DNA from: Cavia porcellus
Lineage: Eukaryota > Chordata > Mammalia > Rodentia > Caviidae
Direction: 5' to 3'
Length of the DNA: 64,000 nucleotides
Assembly: GCF_034190915.1 (NCBI RefSeq)
Contig: NW_026947514.1
Coordinates: 8,344,201 to 8,408,200, forward strand
Shown here: one piece after another, positions 41,266 to 52,312 of the stretch
Numbering within the stretch: position 1 is the stretch's first letter
Layout of the letters: each line of letters begins with the position of its first letter
Position numbers and translations under genes: made by a program
The notes under the pieces: generated by a model
Databases searched by the model: none
What the model was told of the DNA's origin: nothing
Seen by the model: only the letters and a program-made list of their open reading frames with translations

Positions 41266-42235
41266 GCATCCCCAGCCTCTGGCTGATGCTTTTTGAACAA
41301 GAGGCCTTGCATTCTCACCCTCCCTGGGCTCTGAAAATCACATAGCTGATCCTGTCCTGGGCTTTGCACACTTCTACCTCCCCTGTAAGCATTGTCTCGA
41401 GTGTCAGGAGAAGTCTATTCTTCCAAGCCTCTGTAGTATCAGGAAGTTAGTTCAGCCCCCAGTGGGGCACTGACTCCTTCAAGCTCCTGCAAACGCTGGT
41501 GGCAGAGCGTGACCCAAATCTACATTTGCATGTGGGCCCTGGACCAAGGGCTGACAGAGAGCCTTGGGACACCGCCCTGCCTCGACAGCCAGGCTGCCTT
41601 TCCCGGCTGAGGGAGGTGGCTGCCAGGTGCCTTCGGGTCTCTGTTGCAGCCCCCCATTTTGCCTGCCAGCTCCTGAAGGTGAGGGGAGGCTGAAGGCCAA
41701 GTTTCCCCTAACTGCGGCTTCTGAAACATCTTTCTGTTCAGCCACAGCTTCTCCAGCAGCCGAGAGGAAGCTGCCGACCTCGTGCTCCCAGCTGCTGCTG
41801 CCCAGCCCTGCGGGCGAACGCGCTGCGGAGGACGGAGCCTACTCATGGGCACCTCTCTCACACAGTCTCACCCGAAGTCCAGAGTGGGTGCTGCCCGCCT
41901 CCGGTCTTCTTCAGGGACATCAGGGTGACATGTGTCCCTGGTGATGTCCTCATGCAGATCAGTGGTGAAAACAGAGACCACAGCCACAGACAGGAGAACA
42001 CCGGAACACTGCTCGCCCGAGTCCCCGGCTCTGGTTTTCTGTTAGAGTCTGCCTCCTGGTGCCCTGGAGGGGCTTCGCAGTGACCCCTGTCCGCACTCTC
42101 CTCACGGAGGCTGGGGCTGCTGAGCCGTGTCTAAGGGTAGAAAACCCAGATCTCCACTGGTGCCCTTGCCTGCCGTGGGGCTGCCCACCGCATCCCTCTG
42201 CAGCTCCCTGGTCATTTGCTCATCATCACCATCAA
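41266..42235. other. GC-rich unique sequence, SINE-free
   Basis: 41480-41900 holds overlapping frames on both strands with no domain. Confidence 0.45.
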
Positions 42236-42239
42236 CCGT

Positions 42240-42560
42240 GAGTCACACTCATGCATGTGCATCACACACCCACACGCCCACGCGTACACACATGCACAAC
42301 CCTTACCTGGGTACAACACTGCTACACACACACACACAGACACACATGTACCCATATGCACACACTGACCCGAGTACACATCACCTATGCACACTCACAC
42401 ATATGCACATAGAAGTGTACACGAACCCCTAGCCCCCCATGCAGACCCAAATCTACTCCCCCCTCACATTTATGGACCTGTGTACAAATTTACAGGCACA
42501 CTCCTGCACACCTACTCCTGCACGTACACGCTCAAATCGAGCCCATATGAAAACAGCACA
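42240..42560. repeat. CA-rich cryptic repeat tract
   Basis: Degenerate ACACAC, ACACCCACACG and CACATATGCACA units over about 320 bases, explaining His/Thr-rich frames. Confidence 0.88.
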
Positions 42561-42593
42561 GGCAATGTGCATGTAAAATTCCTGTGAGAATGA

Positions 42594-42665
42594 GAATGGA
42601 ATGGTTAGATACCTGGGCTCTGGGTTCGAATCCTTGCTCTGTCGAGCCCAGCTGGGTCACATCAG
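42594..42665 (+). repeat. MIR fragment, sense
   Basis: 'gaatggaatggttagatacctgggctctgggttcgaatccttgctctgtcg…agctgggtcaca' follows the MIR core. Confidence 0.7.
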
Positions 42666-42939
42666 CTGTGACGGTGCTGAGAGTGGTGCCCATGAAATGG
42701 CTTTCTTTCAAATCAGCAATTTCTGTGTTTCACCAAAAATCTGTGTGACCTGTGTTTCGTGCTCGGGGTGAAAGGGTGGCACTTACTCTGCTCCACGCTC
42801 TTACCGAGGGACAGGAGGCTCAGGGCCCTCGGGACGGTGCTCACCTGACTTCCAAGGATGGGGCAGTGCCCGCTCCTTTCCCGCCCTGCACCTCGCTCCC
42901 CCTCCCGCCCCCACACTGGGCGATTTCACCCTTCCTCGA
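42666..42939. other. Unique sequence, no gene seen
   Basis: Nothing recognised. Confidence 0.4.
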
Positions 42940-43140
42940 CCCAAGAACAATCCCCGCATTGTTTCCTCCCCAGCCCGATCTGACTCCTCTACATTTTTAC
43001 CATAAATTGAATCTACTGCCAGTAATCTAATTTACATTTGAAGGCACACACAATGCCAACACGACCCAACGCCAATAAAACTTCTAGTAAAATCCATAAA
43101 TGGCTCAGTGCTTGTGTTTATGGAAATCTTAGCCAGCTCC
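42940..43140. promoter_or_regulatory. Candidate conserved non-coding element
   Basis: Repeat-free AT-rich island between GC-rich flanks: 'ttaccataaattgaatctactgcc', 'gtaatctaatttacatttg', 'gccaataaaacttc', 'ccataaatggctc', 'gtttatggaaatc'. 'ccataaatgg' has a CArG-box form (CC-A/T6-GG) at about 43089-43103. 'aataaa', 'taatttac' and 'tttatgg' are HOX/CDX-type words. Inferred. Confidence 0.4.
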
Positions 43141-45455
43141 TGCCCCAAGAACCCCACAGCCCCAGCCCCAAATCATTCCCACATGACGATGAGCTGTGTG
43201 GGACGCCCCTGGCCATGGGGGGGCGAGCCTTTTTTGGAGCCTATGGGGGAGATCCCTGGGTTCTGTCTCACCCAGCACAAGAGGTTAGGATGGGTGGAGG
43301 GGGATGGGGCTGGCCTGATGTCAGGTGCACACACCTGCCACCCCCGGGGCCCCACCTGCCTGTCTCTGGCCACACGGCCCAGGCTCTGGGAATCACTGAC
43401 CATCCCAGTTTCTGCAATGACAGCAGAAAGAGAGATGCCCTCCCTAGTGATTCCCCATCCTGCTGCGTCCCTCTGTCCCGTCTGCTGGGAGAGGCGCTTC
43501 ACCCTCTTGAGAAAGTGTGGAGTCCTGGCTGGGGAGGAGACTTCAGCAGGGTCCAGGCTTTCTTTTAAATGGGTTGACTAATAATCAGATGAAGGAGAAG
43601 GAGGAGAAGAAGACGACAAAGCAAAGAGCTGTTGAAGATTTAGATCATCAGGCTCCTTCCCAGCATGCCGCATGTTCATTGGCCTTCAGTAATATCTGAG
43701 GTTCTGCATCCTTGGCTTGGACTAGATCAAAGATATTCGTGAGAAACTTGCATTTCGCTGAACACAGAGCGGTCTTTTTTCTTTGTCCAGATGATCGAGC
43801 ATGACAGCTCTTCACACGGCATTTCCACTGTGTGGGGTGGGATCAGTCATCCAGAGAGAGTTTTAGGGAGGCAGGAGAATGTATGCAGGTAACACAAAAA
43901 CCCCCTTTCTGTGAGGGGCCTGACATCAGCAGATGTTCCTACCCTTGGGCATCCTGGTGCCACACCCCTGAGTCCTGCAGAGCCACAGCAGGAGCCTTGC
44001 GAGTCCTGTCAGCCCTGCGAGGTAGCAGTGCCAGGGACCACTGTGTGACTGATGAGGGAGCTTAGGGAGCTGCACAAAGGTCACAGCACGCCAGAGTCTC
44101 CTCCCCCCAGGCGCAGAGACAAGCATGGTTTTGTCTCCAGAGTCTACGTGCATGGCCACCATGGATGCCCGGCTCTCATCTCAAGATCAACTACCGAGTT
44201 CCTCTGAAGAAACACCTGCTGTAGCAAGCTGGGCTCCGACGGGCTGACCCATTACGTAGAGTATCACAGAGCCCTGACAGCGGGGTGCGGGGGGCCTTGG
44301 AGAAGTGCGGACCCAGCTATTCACCGGTTTTGGGACCTCAGCTGCGGAGGATGGAGTTAATCATGCTCCTCAGTCATGGTGTAAAGTCCCCATGCTCGGT
44401 TCCCTCTGGAGGGACGGATTGATCAGAGCCACCCGCTTCCCTTCTCTCTGTCTCAGCCACCAGTGTAATGCTGCCATCACTACTTTACAATATTCTGCGT
44501 GTGTGACTGACTGCAGGTGGACACGGCTCTGCCATCACAGTCAGCCTGTCTGCATCCTGGGCTGCCGGGTGTCTATCTGTGCCACTCATGGTAGCCCTAG
44601 TGTCCTTGGCCAGCTGAAGCGTTTCACATGCCTGTCTCCCAGGGATGGACATAGAAGTGGCCTCCAGTGCCCTCCAGGCTGAATCAATGATGCCATGAGC
44701 ATCCTTGTAAGAATCCCCATCTGGGTGCCAATTTCTCTGGGGCTCCCCCACTCCTCTGAGCCCTTCCAGGAAGACACCCCGAGGCCAAGCACATGGATCA
44801 TGCCTCCCACACCTGCACCAGCCCCTGGCATTGCCCTCGTTCCTGCCTTCTAACTCTCGCTAAGGTGACAGATATAAAGGGACGTGCTTGGCCCTTCAAG
44901 CTGCGGTTACCTGATTACTGACCAGAGGATCTCCTGGGCGCTTGCTGTGCGTGCCTGCCGTGTGGTCTTTACCTGCTCCCCCTGCCTCCCCTTTACCTGC
45001 TGGGGCCCTTGCAAATGCTCTGATAGATCCACCCTGGTCCACTATGTACTCCAGATATTTGTCTTTTTAAAATTGTAGACATTGGAAAAATATCTTAGGC
45101 AGGCTTGATGGATCCGTTCCTTGGCCATAAGGTCAGTACTGCAGGGCTCTAGCATAGGAATCCCTCCTTGTCCTGGCCACTAACGTGGTCTCGGATAATT
45201 TCCTGTGTCATGCACGCTTAGATTTTTAATCCAAGCTTCACTTTGCTAACTCCACCCTTTAGGGATCGGCCCTTATTCTTCTTCTTCTTTGGTATGGTCT
45301 GGACAGCTCTTCCGTTCCCCTGTACCATGGAGCCCTCGCTGTCACCCGCTGGGTTCTGTGCCCCTCCTGACCTCGCTGGCATGAGAGCCAGGCACCCGTC
45401 TGTTTGGGGACATGATGGCTTCTCATTCTGAGAACATCTGATAGGAAGAGGCACA
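43141..45455. other. Long SINE-free unique stretch
   Basis: No gene recognised. 43200-43570 is GC-rich with overlapping frames (up to 176 codons) on both strands and no domain. 44540-44760 could be an old LINE scrap. Confidence 0.45.
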
Positions 45456-45670
45456 CTCTTTGCTCCTCCCTTTCTTGATCGATTTTGCTATCACCAACCT
45501 TTATTTCTCAAAGTACATCTTGTAATAAATTCATTGATTGCTTCAAAAACCCAGCTGAAATTTAAATTGGGAGACAGCTGAAGGTGCAGACCAATTTGGA
45601 GAGAACTGGTGTCTTTTAAAAGGCATTTTAATGCAGTGCTTGTTTTCATAGTGGTCACGTACTTTTAGTT
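45456..45670. promoter_or_regulatory. Weak candidate conserved non-coding element
   Basis: AT-rich, repeat-free: 'cttgatcgattttgctatc', 'cttgtaataaattcattgattg', 'gctgaaatttaaattggg', 'ggcattttaatgcag'. The last is a short palindromic word around TTTTAA. Inferred from composition. Confidence 0.28.
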
Positions 45671-45691
45671 TACTTCTTAGCTACCTCATTC

Positions 45692-45850
45692 ATTCATTTT
45701 GTTTTGTTTTGGGTTTGAGACGATGTCTTGCTCTGTGGCCGAGGCTAGCCTTGAACCTACTATATAGCCCTGGTGGGCCTTGAACTCACAATCCTCCTGC
45801 CTCACCTCCCGGGTGCCGGGATCACACATGCACCACCACCCCCAGCTTGT
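45692..45850 (-). repeat. B1-like SINE, antisense, with internal duplication
   Basis: 'gggtttgagacgatgtcttgctctgtggccgaggctagcc', 'tatagccctggtgggccttgaactcac', 'cctcctgcctcacctcccgggtgccgggatcacacatgcaccaccacccccagct'. Confidence 0.9.
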
Positions 45851-46009
45851 CTAAATGCTCAGACTTTCAGAAGTTTGCTCATTTTCTCCTTGATTTTTAA
45901 AATATATTAGCTTTCAGTCTTCCATAATGCGTGTTATTTTTTTTACTGGGTTAATAGTTTTATTATCTATTTATTCAGCACAAATCCCATATTAAATCCA
46001 TGTTACTTT

Positions 46010-46110
46010 TTCCCATTACAGAGATGAGAAAACCGAGTTCAGAAGTGCGACCAGTTCAGCTGAGTTCACCCAACAATAATCCTTAAATCCAGTGGATTCT
46101 ACTTTGTTTT
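46010..46110 (-). repeat. MIR fragment, antisense
   Basis: 'cccattacagagatgagaaaaccgagttcagaag…gagttcacccaacaataatcc' matches antisense MIR ('cccattttacagatgaggaaactgagg…'). Confidence 0.65.
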
Positions 46111-46114
46111 AAAA

Positions 46115-46440
46115 AAAATTTTATGTGAAAAAGTAAAAATTTCATCACAAAATAGGAAAATAACAATAATACATTGAGTATTGTTATCTTTAGAGTAGTT
46201 ACTCAGAGTACAAAATATGGGCATGAAAAATCTCCAGATGATATTATCACAAACCTTTCTTTTCAACGAACTAAGAGAAACTAATAGTATATAACTATCT
46301 TGGATTTTTCTCCCCTTTTCCCTTCCTTCTTTTCTCCTTTCCCCAATCCTAGCTCCTTTTTCCTTTTGAACAATTTCTTCCCATTTCATACTTTTATTGT
46401 ACATTTTGGACCTAGAAGATAAACCCATATTTACTTATTA
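46115..46440 (-). mobile_element. L1 3' UTR fragment, antisense
   Basis: Aligns by eye with the antisense L1 3' UTR at 34.45-34.76 kb: both have a 'gtt(a/t)ctca…acaaaa' block, 'acctttcttttcaacgaac' versus 'aactttcttttcaatgaac', then a T/C-rich tract. Confidence 0.5.
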
Positions 46441-47574
46441 ACACTGTTAAAATATTACACAAAACACATTCAAATACAATAGCTGTACTTCTAATGCAAG
46501 TCCTTGTGCCATGATCCTCACTTAACAAACCACTGATGCTAAGAAATACAAAAATCACACCACTTTGAGCCTTTTAGTTTCCATTTGGTCACCTCAAAGC
46601 AGCTGTGGCATCAGGTCGGTCGATATCAACACGGTGGCTCCCCGTGGAACGGACACACACGGCCTTTACACCTGACCACTGAGGCAGACCAACAGCAAGG
46701 CGTTGTTAAATGAAGCAGGCACAGCTACCTCAGGGTTGCTCCTACTTTTTAAAATCTAGGAGGGAAAAAGTGGGGCAACTTCTTGAAGAATAAAAAAGGC
46801 AGTTAGTTAGATTACTAAAAATCGGTTTGAAAACAGACAGCTTCTGCACGGACACCGGAAACCATTCTCTCAGTAAGCAAAAGAAGCAACACAGAAAGGC
46901 GACGTGAAAGATGCAGGGTCTCCTTCCCATCCGAATACTTCTAAAGCTGTACTTACATTTCTCTGTGTTCATAGTTTCCCGTTTCATGTATTTTGTTCTT
47001 TGCATTTTCTGGAAGCCAGAGCTTTTGTATGGTCGGTCTTTCCTTTCCGTGGCTGTCATTTTCTGTCGCACTGACTTTTGTCATTGTCTTTATTACTGCC
47101 GTGCAGAGCTGGCTGGGTGACCGTCTGTCTGTCTTCCACGCCTTTAGCTAGTGACCTGGTGATGGACGGAGTCCCGCTATCGCCACTTCTTCCTGGGATG
47201 TCTGACCTTTGTCCTCCTGACCTGGGTCCCTATCTTTTTTTTTTTCTCAGATTTGGTTGGCTTATTGGGTCCCTATATTAGGGACCTATATTAGGCTTCT
47301 TTCCTTCTTGGTTGACTTTGCTGCTAGGAACTTCATCCTTTCATGAACTCTGAAGATGGCTCGGTCATGTCCTAACAGTTTAGGGATGCTGGCTGGTTAG
47401 TTCAGCCTTCCCAGGACTGCTGAGCACATTTTCTGTCCTGACAACAGAATTCCGGCACCCGCGTGACTCAGGAGGACAGAGACACTGACTCTGCTGGAGA
47501 GAGGAGCCCAACGGCGAGGCAGTGCCATTCACTCAGCTCCTGGCGAGGCCAAGCCGCCTGGTGAGGCAGAAGGA
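46441..47574. other. Mixed unique DNA with a perfect small palindrome
   Basis: 46441-46760 is AT-rich and may extend the L1 relic. 47268-47286 is a perfect inverted repeat (GGTCCCTA-TAT-TAGGGACC). No gene recognised. Confidence 0.45.
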
Positions 47575-47720
47575 GCTGGGGTGGTCAGGCCACTCTCCCT
47601 CTTAGTGACCTGTCACCTGCTACACAGCTACAACAAAGTCATCACAGTCTACCCTCTAGGGCAAAAGTTCATAAATTTTCCCCATAACATTGGACAAGCA
47701 CAGAACCATTCATTAATGGA
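47575..47720. repeat. Unclassified repeat, copy 1
   Basis: 'acaacaaagtcatc…ctagggcaaaagttcataaattttccccataacattggacaagcacag…ccattcattaat' has a related copy at 48.8 kb in the same orientation. Family unknown to me. Confidence 0.55.
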
Positions 47721-48595
47721 GACCAACAACGTCACCAGCATGGTACCCACATTTCACCGTGAGTCTTGGCGTTGGAATCGCTGCCCTGCTCTCGATTATG
47801 TCAAGACATCACCTCGAGTGCTGTGTACCTCTTCCTGGTTCATGGCCGAGATCTGCCTTCCACTCCCTCCTGTGGCTCTGTCTCCATGTTCCTGGCTTCC
47901 TCCCCTCCAGGATGGTAGAAACAGTCCAGAGACAGAAAACCTGTTCCTTCACTGTATATTCTAGGAGTGTCAGTGCAAACAAGCAAGCATGACCTCCCTC
48001 CTTCTCTCCCTCCTTCATAGGTAGCTTGCAGCAAAGTCCCTTTGAGCCCACCACTGGCTGAGACGAGACTCCCCCTGCACACACATGTCGGCCACCGCCT
48101 GGCTCCTATGTCTTTTTTTTTTTTTTTAAGGGAATAAAACAAAACAAAAAAATGGAACACAACAGTGAGAATAATATTGGATTTTGAAAACAAGACAGAA
48201 GGAAATCTCTCATGGTTGCTATACTGCATATTGTTATTCTCTAAATAGAGGCTCCGACTACCAGGTTTAGGCCTGCAAAGTCAAACAGTACAAGCATTAA
48301 GTTGGCTTTTTAAGTTCAGTTGCTATCATCTCAGCCTGTGTTCCTCTGAATCAGCTGGTTGCTTATGGGGGCGGGGAGAGGGAGAGCTTGTCTCTCCGTC
48401 CACATGCAGGTTGGCTTCTTTGTTCTTCTCCAGGCCTGCATGGCTGCTTCTGGCTCACAGGAAGGTGGGAGTTGGCTTCTTGGTTCTTCTTCTGGTCCAT
48501 CCTATGTCTTGAGTGGTGGCAATCACTGGCTTCTTTCTTTCTGCTGGAGATGTTCTTTCTCTTTGACCTTGAAGCTCCCTTTATTCGAGAGCTCA
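47721..48595. other. Unclassified DNA between two related repeats
   Basis: Contains a T tract at 48111-48127 and an imperfect internal duplication of 'gttggcttctt(t/g)gttcttct' at about 48411 and 48471. No coding region recognised. Confidence 0.45.
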
Positions 48596-48800
48596 GTAAG
48601 GTATGGTGGTGCCATACCCATATAATGCCAGCACTGTGGGAGGCTGAGACAGGTGGAGCACAAGTTGGAGCTCAACCTTTGCAATTTAGTGAGACTCTTG
48701 TCTCACAACAAATTAAAAATTAAAAGAAAATAATTTAAAGAGGGCTAGAGTTGCAGCTCAGTATAAAGACCCGTGTTCAATCCTCTGTACTAAAAAAACT
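48596..48800 (+). repeat. Dimeric 7SL-tRNA SINE, sense
   Basis: 'taaggtatggtggtgccatacccatataatgccagcactgtgggaggctgagac', 'tgcaatttagtgagactcttgtctcac', a linker, then 'gagggctagagttgcagctcagtataaag…gtgttcaatcctctgtactaaaaaaac'. Confidence 0.85.
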
Positions 48801-48960
48801 CAGCAAATATTTATTAAGGAACTACTACAAACTCTGCTTGACAGTTATAACAAAGCACAAGCCCATCATGGTCCATCTTCATGGGCAAGAATTCATGAAC
48901 TCTTCCCATAGAATGGAACAAACCCAGATTCGTTCATTAATTAAGCCAATTTAAAAATAC
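48801..48960. repeat. Unclassified repeat, copy 2
   Basis: 'ataacaaagcacaagcccatc…catgggcaagaattcatgaactcttcccatagaatggaacaaacccag…cgttcattaat' is related to 47.6 kb. The separation is about 1.23 kb. Confidence 0.55.
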
Positions 48961-49865
48961 ACTGAATTCTCTGGTGTGGCAGATGCATCCTCCATTCCCT
49001 TGTGCACATCACACCTTCTGTCCCCATGTGAAGGGCCAGGCAGGAGTGGGAGAGGGTGGGACTTTACCTTTGGTGAAAGCCGTGTTCTGGACCCATGCCC
49101 AGAGCTGTGTCTCCAGCCCTGAGGATTGGCACTGGCCCTTCTACCATAATAGGGGCACTGCTGGACCAGAGAAGGGCAGGGAAGCCTTGTCACCACCATT
49201 AGTGTCTCTGTCCTTAGGCACAGGAGGCAGTGGCAAGGGCCAGCTTCCCATTTGACAAATGTGGAAACAGAGGCACATGAGGACTCTGGAGAGGGTGGAG
49301 CAGAGGGACTCAGCTCACTTCCTACCACACCCAGGAATGAGAGGTGCAGTTGCCACTAAAGGGGCCAGGTGTGACCCGTGACACCATCCGGGAGCCTGTA
49401 AAGAATGCAGACTCTTGGGCCTCAATCTGACCTGCAGAACCAGAAGGTGCATTTCCCCAAGACCCAGATGCACATTTCTGTCTGCAAAGCTCTGCATGAG
49501 ACTTGGAGTCCCACGAGGGTAGCAAACGTGTCCATTTCATCTGCATGTTGTATATAAAAGTTTGAGATGTGCAGGTCTAGAAGTCACATGTGCTCCCCTT
49601 GTGACTTGGGGGTAGCATTTAAGCCCTCTGGGCCTCTACTACGAAGAAGATGATAATAATTGGTGCTTTGGAACATTCTTCTATCTCTTTCTGGTCACAG
49701 GGTCCAGCTTCAGTTAGGCGCTTGCTCTGACTTTGCCATTTGCTTCTCCTTACTCGAAGTTACGTGTATGCCACCGTGCTGCGGCTGGCAGAGGCACTGC
49801 ACAGAGCAGCTATCCCGCAGACCAGTTTTCCCTTCACCCATGCCCGCGCTCTTCATTATCTGAGG
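48961..49865. other. Unique sequence, no gene seen
   Basis: No gene or repeat recognised with confidence. Confidence 0.4.
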
Positions 49866-50000
49866 TAGAATCAGATATTTATCGAGCAGCTACTTCACGC
49901 CAGGCTTCATTCTAGAAGCCTGACTTACAGCAATGAGCAAAGCGGAATACCTGCCCGTGATCCCACTCACTGCGTGGTCTCAATACGGCAGGCAGAAGCA
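49866..50000 (+). repeat. Ancient mammalian interspersed repeat
   Basis: 'tcagatatttatcgagcagctacttcacgccaggcttcattctagaagcctgacttacagcaatgagcaaagcgg' follows the 'tatttattgagcacctactatgtgccaggc…tacagcagtgaacaaa' repeat seen also at 10.1, 36.6 and 63.7 kb. Confidence 0.65.
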
Positions 50001-50159
50001 AGGCAAATGCATACGAAATAACTCAGTGCCGGCTCAAGAGGCTATTTTGCAGTTCTGCATCAGATGTCTACAGAAAGCCTTACTATGCTTTTCAATGTCG
50101 TCACACTACTCTATGCACAAATTCCATAGATCCACAGAGTGGCTGTGGGGCTGAGCCTA

Positions 50160-50400
50160 GGTGCTCCCATGTTGTCAGAGGTCCACTCAGCCTCAGAGCC
50201 ATCCTCTGATCGGCCCCCTCCTTGTCCTGCACTATGGGCAGCTCAGGAAAGATACACAAATGCAAGTCTGACCAATCAGAAAAAGGCACAGATGTGAATC
50301 TGACCAGTCAGGGCTTCACTTTCTTCAGACCATACAATTGGTTGATGCCAACAGACATGTGACTCAGCTAGACCAATCAGACGTTTGCTCCACCCCCAGG
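50160..50400. promoter_or_regulatory. Cluster of CCAAT-type words
   Basis: 'gaccaatcaga' at about 50270 and again at about 50370, 'gaccagtcagg' at about 50300 and the inverted 'attggttg' at about 50337, all within about 110 bases and spaced about 30-40 bases apart. This may be NF-Y-type sites or an old repeat that carries them. No gene follows in a recognisable frame. Confidence 0.4.
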
Positions 50401-51059
50401 AAAGAACCTTTTGTTTTTCTCCCTGGGTTCCATGGCAGGCCGACAGTGGGGCAGCTGTCTGCCTCCAGAAGGGGGCGCACGAGAGAGAGAAACAGAGAGA
50501 AGGGATGCTCTTGTGTTTTAGCTTTGCCTTTTAGACAGACTGGCTTGGGTTTCCATCCCTTTCCAGGCCCAGCCTCCCTCCAGTCACAGTTTCCGGGGCA
50601 CGGTCCACTCTGTTTCCAGAATGCCCACAAGTGCCGCAGCTGATGACACGGCTTCCAGTCCCCTGAGTGTTCCCGGCCACTTCTCAGACCCCAACCTGCA
50701 GAGGACTCCTTGTTTCAGGGCTGCTTCCAAGCGAACCCAATCTTAAGTCTTCCCCCCTGGGGTTACCTTGAGTGTAGAGTGGAGGGTGCCTGGTCTGGAC
50801 CTGGCACAAGAGGGCTTTGCTACGATTCCTCTGATTTTGAAGCACGTACTTCTTCACTTTTTATCTTAAGGAACAAAGTGAGAAGCCAAGTAACCTTTCC
50901 CAAGCTGCCTGTCAGGCCATGGTGCACAGGCAATATATATTGTAAGGTTACTGACTCAAAAGATGCACAGGGCATGATTTACAAATAGTAAAAATTCTCT
51001 AATTGCAAACGCCACACAAGCAGTTGATTCTTATAGAATGCTTGTATTGATTTATCTTC
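50401..51059. other. Unique sequence, no gene seen
   Basis: 50860-50925 may be an antisense MIR scrap. Otherwise nothing recognised. Confidence 0.4.
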
Positions 51060-51188
51060 CATTTCATTGTTTGAGACCGGATCTCACCATGTTACTCAGG
51101 CTGGCCTTGAATTCCTATTCTTCAGTGATTTTCCTGCATCAGCCTCCCAAGCAACTGGTAATACAGGAGCACACCACCCTGCCTGGTG
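51060..51188 (-). repeat. B1-like SINE, antisense
   Basis: 'tttgagaccggatctcaccatgttactcaggctggccttgaattcc', 'ttcctgcatcagcctcccaagcaactggtaatacaggagcacaccaccctgcctgg'. Confidence 0.9.
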
Positions 51189-51724
51189 TACTTTCCATTG
51201 ATTTGCTGTTTTTGTTGTTGAACTCTCATATCCTTAGTCAACCTCTGACTGGAATGCAAAAAGGAGGCTACTTATAGGATGTTGGTTGAGAATTTCATTT
51301 CTGTTAATGAGTAAAACAAAATGCAAACAGTGGTAACATGGCAAGTTCACTAATGGTTAGAAAACTCCGCTGCGCCCATTAGATAATAGTTTTCAAATGC
51401 AGGGAGATCACCTCTCCCATTTCCAGGCTGTTTACAGCTCAGTTTCCCAAGCCAAGATTCAGCTCAGCAGTGTGAACTTAGCAGTATTTGTCCACTTGTG
51501 GTGTCTGTCAATTTCTATGGCATAAACGTCTCTCCAGGGCTCATTCCAAGTTGCCAGTGTGCTATGACTTGAACACAGAGCTGGGGAGACACTGATGTAG
51601 CCCCTCTTACCATGATATTTTTACCCTACAGATGCCAGGAGTATAAATAACTCAAACGCAGAGATAGTGTTAAAATAACTAGGAAGTGATGAGTTTTGAG
51701 TATTTCTTTCCTTTGCTTTTTGTC
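51189..51724. other. Unique sequence, no gene seen
   Basis: Balanced composition, no gene. 51290-51420 is AT-richer ('gagtaaaacaaaatgcaaac', 'cattagataatag'). Confidence 0.4.
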
Positions 51725-51916
51725 AGTAAACTTTGGAACAATTTAGGTTCCCAGCAAAATTGAGCAGAAAGTACAGAGTTCCCAGATGTCCCTGCCCCAC
51801 CATGGGTGAACACTCATCCGACACGACACCAGAGTGGAAGAATGGTTCCATCCTGTGGCTCTCAGGGACACAGCATTGCACCCCAGTCTGTGTTCACCCT
51901 GAGCTCTGTTGTTGAC
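51725..51916 (+). mobile_element. Old L1 fragment
   Basis: 'ggttcccagcaaaattgagcagaaagtacagag' and 'cagatgtccctgcccc' match an old L1 segment ('ggttcacagcaaaattgagcagaaagtacagagatttcccata…'). The antisense dimer interrupts its 3' side. Confidence 0.55.
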
Positions 51917-52150
51917 GGTGGTGCTGGGGGTCGCACCCTGGGCTTCCCGCAAGCCCACCAAGTGCTCTGCCGCTGAGCGGCACCCCAGCCCCCACTTTTT
52001 TGTTGTTGATGTTTTGTTTTGGTTTGGTTTTGGTTTTGAGGCAGGATCTCACTACACGGTTCTGACTGGCCTTGAACTCATTTTATAACCCAGGCTAGCC
52101 TCGAACTTGCAGCCATCCTGCTGCCTCAGCCTCTCAAGTGCTGGCCATTG
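51917..52150 (-). repeat. Dimeric 7SL-tRNA SINE, antisense
   Basis: 'ggtgctgggggtcgcaccctgggcttcc…gtgctctgccgctgagcggcaccccagccc', a GTTTTG-rich linker, then 'ttttgaggcaggatctcactacacgg…ataacccaggctagcctcgaacttgc…tgctgcctcagcctctcaagtgctgg'. Confidence 0.85.
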
Positions 52151-52219
52151 ACTTTTGACTAATAGATGACGGTGTGTAGGAGAATCACAGAGAAAGAGTT
52201 CACTGTTCCCTTTGTTTTC

Positions 52220-52312
52220 CATGTACATTTTTTTGGGGTACCGGGGATCAAACAACCCTGCGCTTACAAGGCAGGCGCTTATGCTGCTGAGCTAAATCCC
52301 AGCATGTACATT
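52220..52312 (-). mobile_element. Young ID-type SINE, antisense, short tail, 10-bp target-site duplication
   Basis: 'ggggtaccggggatcaaacaaccctgcgcttacaaggcaggcgcttatgctgctgagctaaatccc' is flanked by 'catgtacatt' at 52220-52229 and 52303-52312. The 5' end is cut a few bases short ('…ctaaatccca' then 'gcatg'). Confidence 0.9.
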
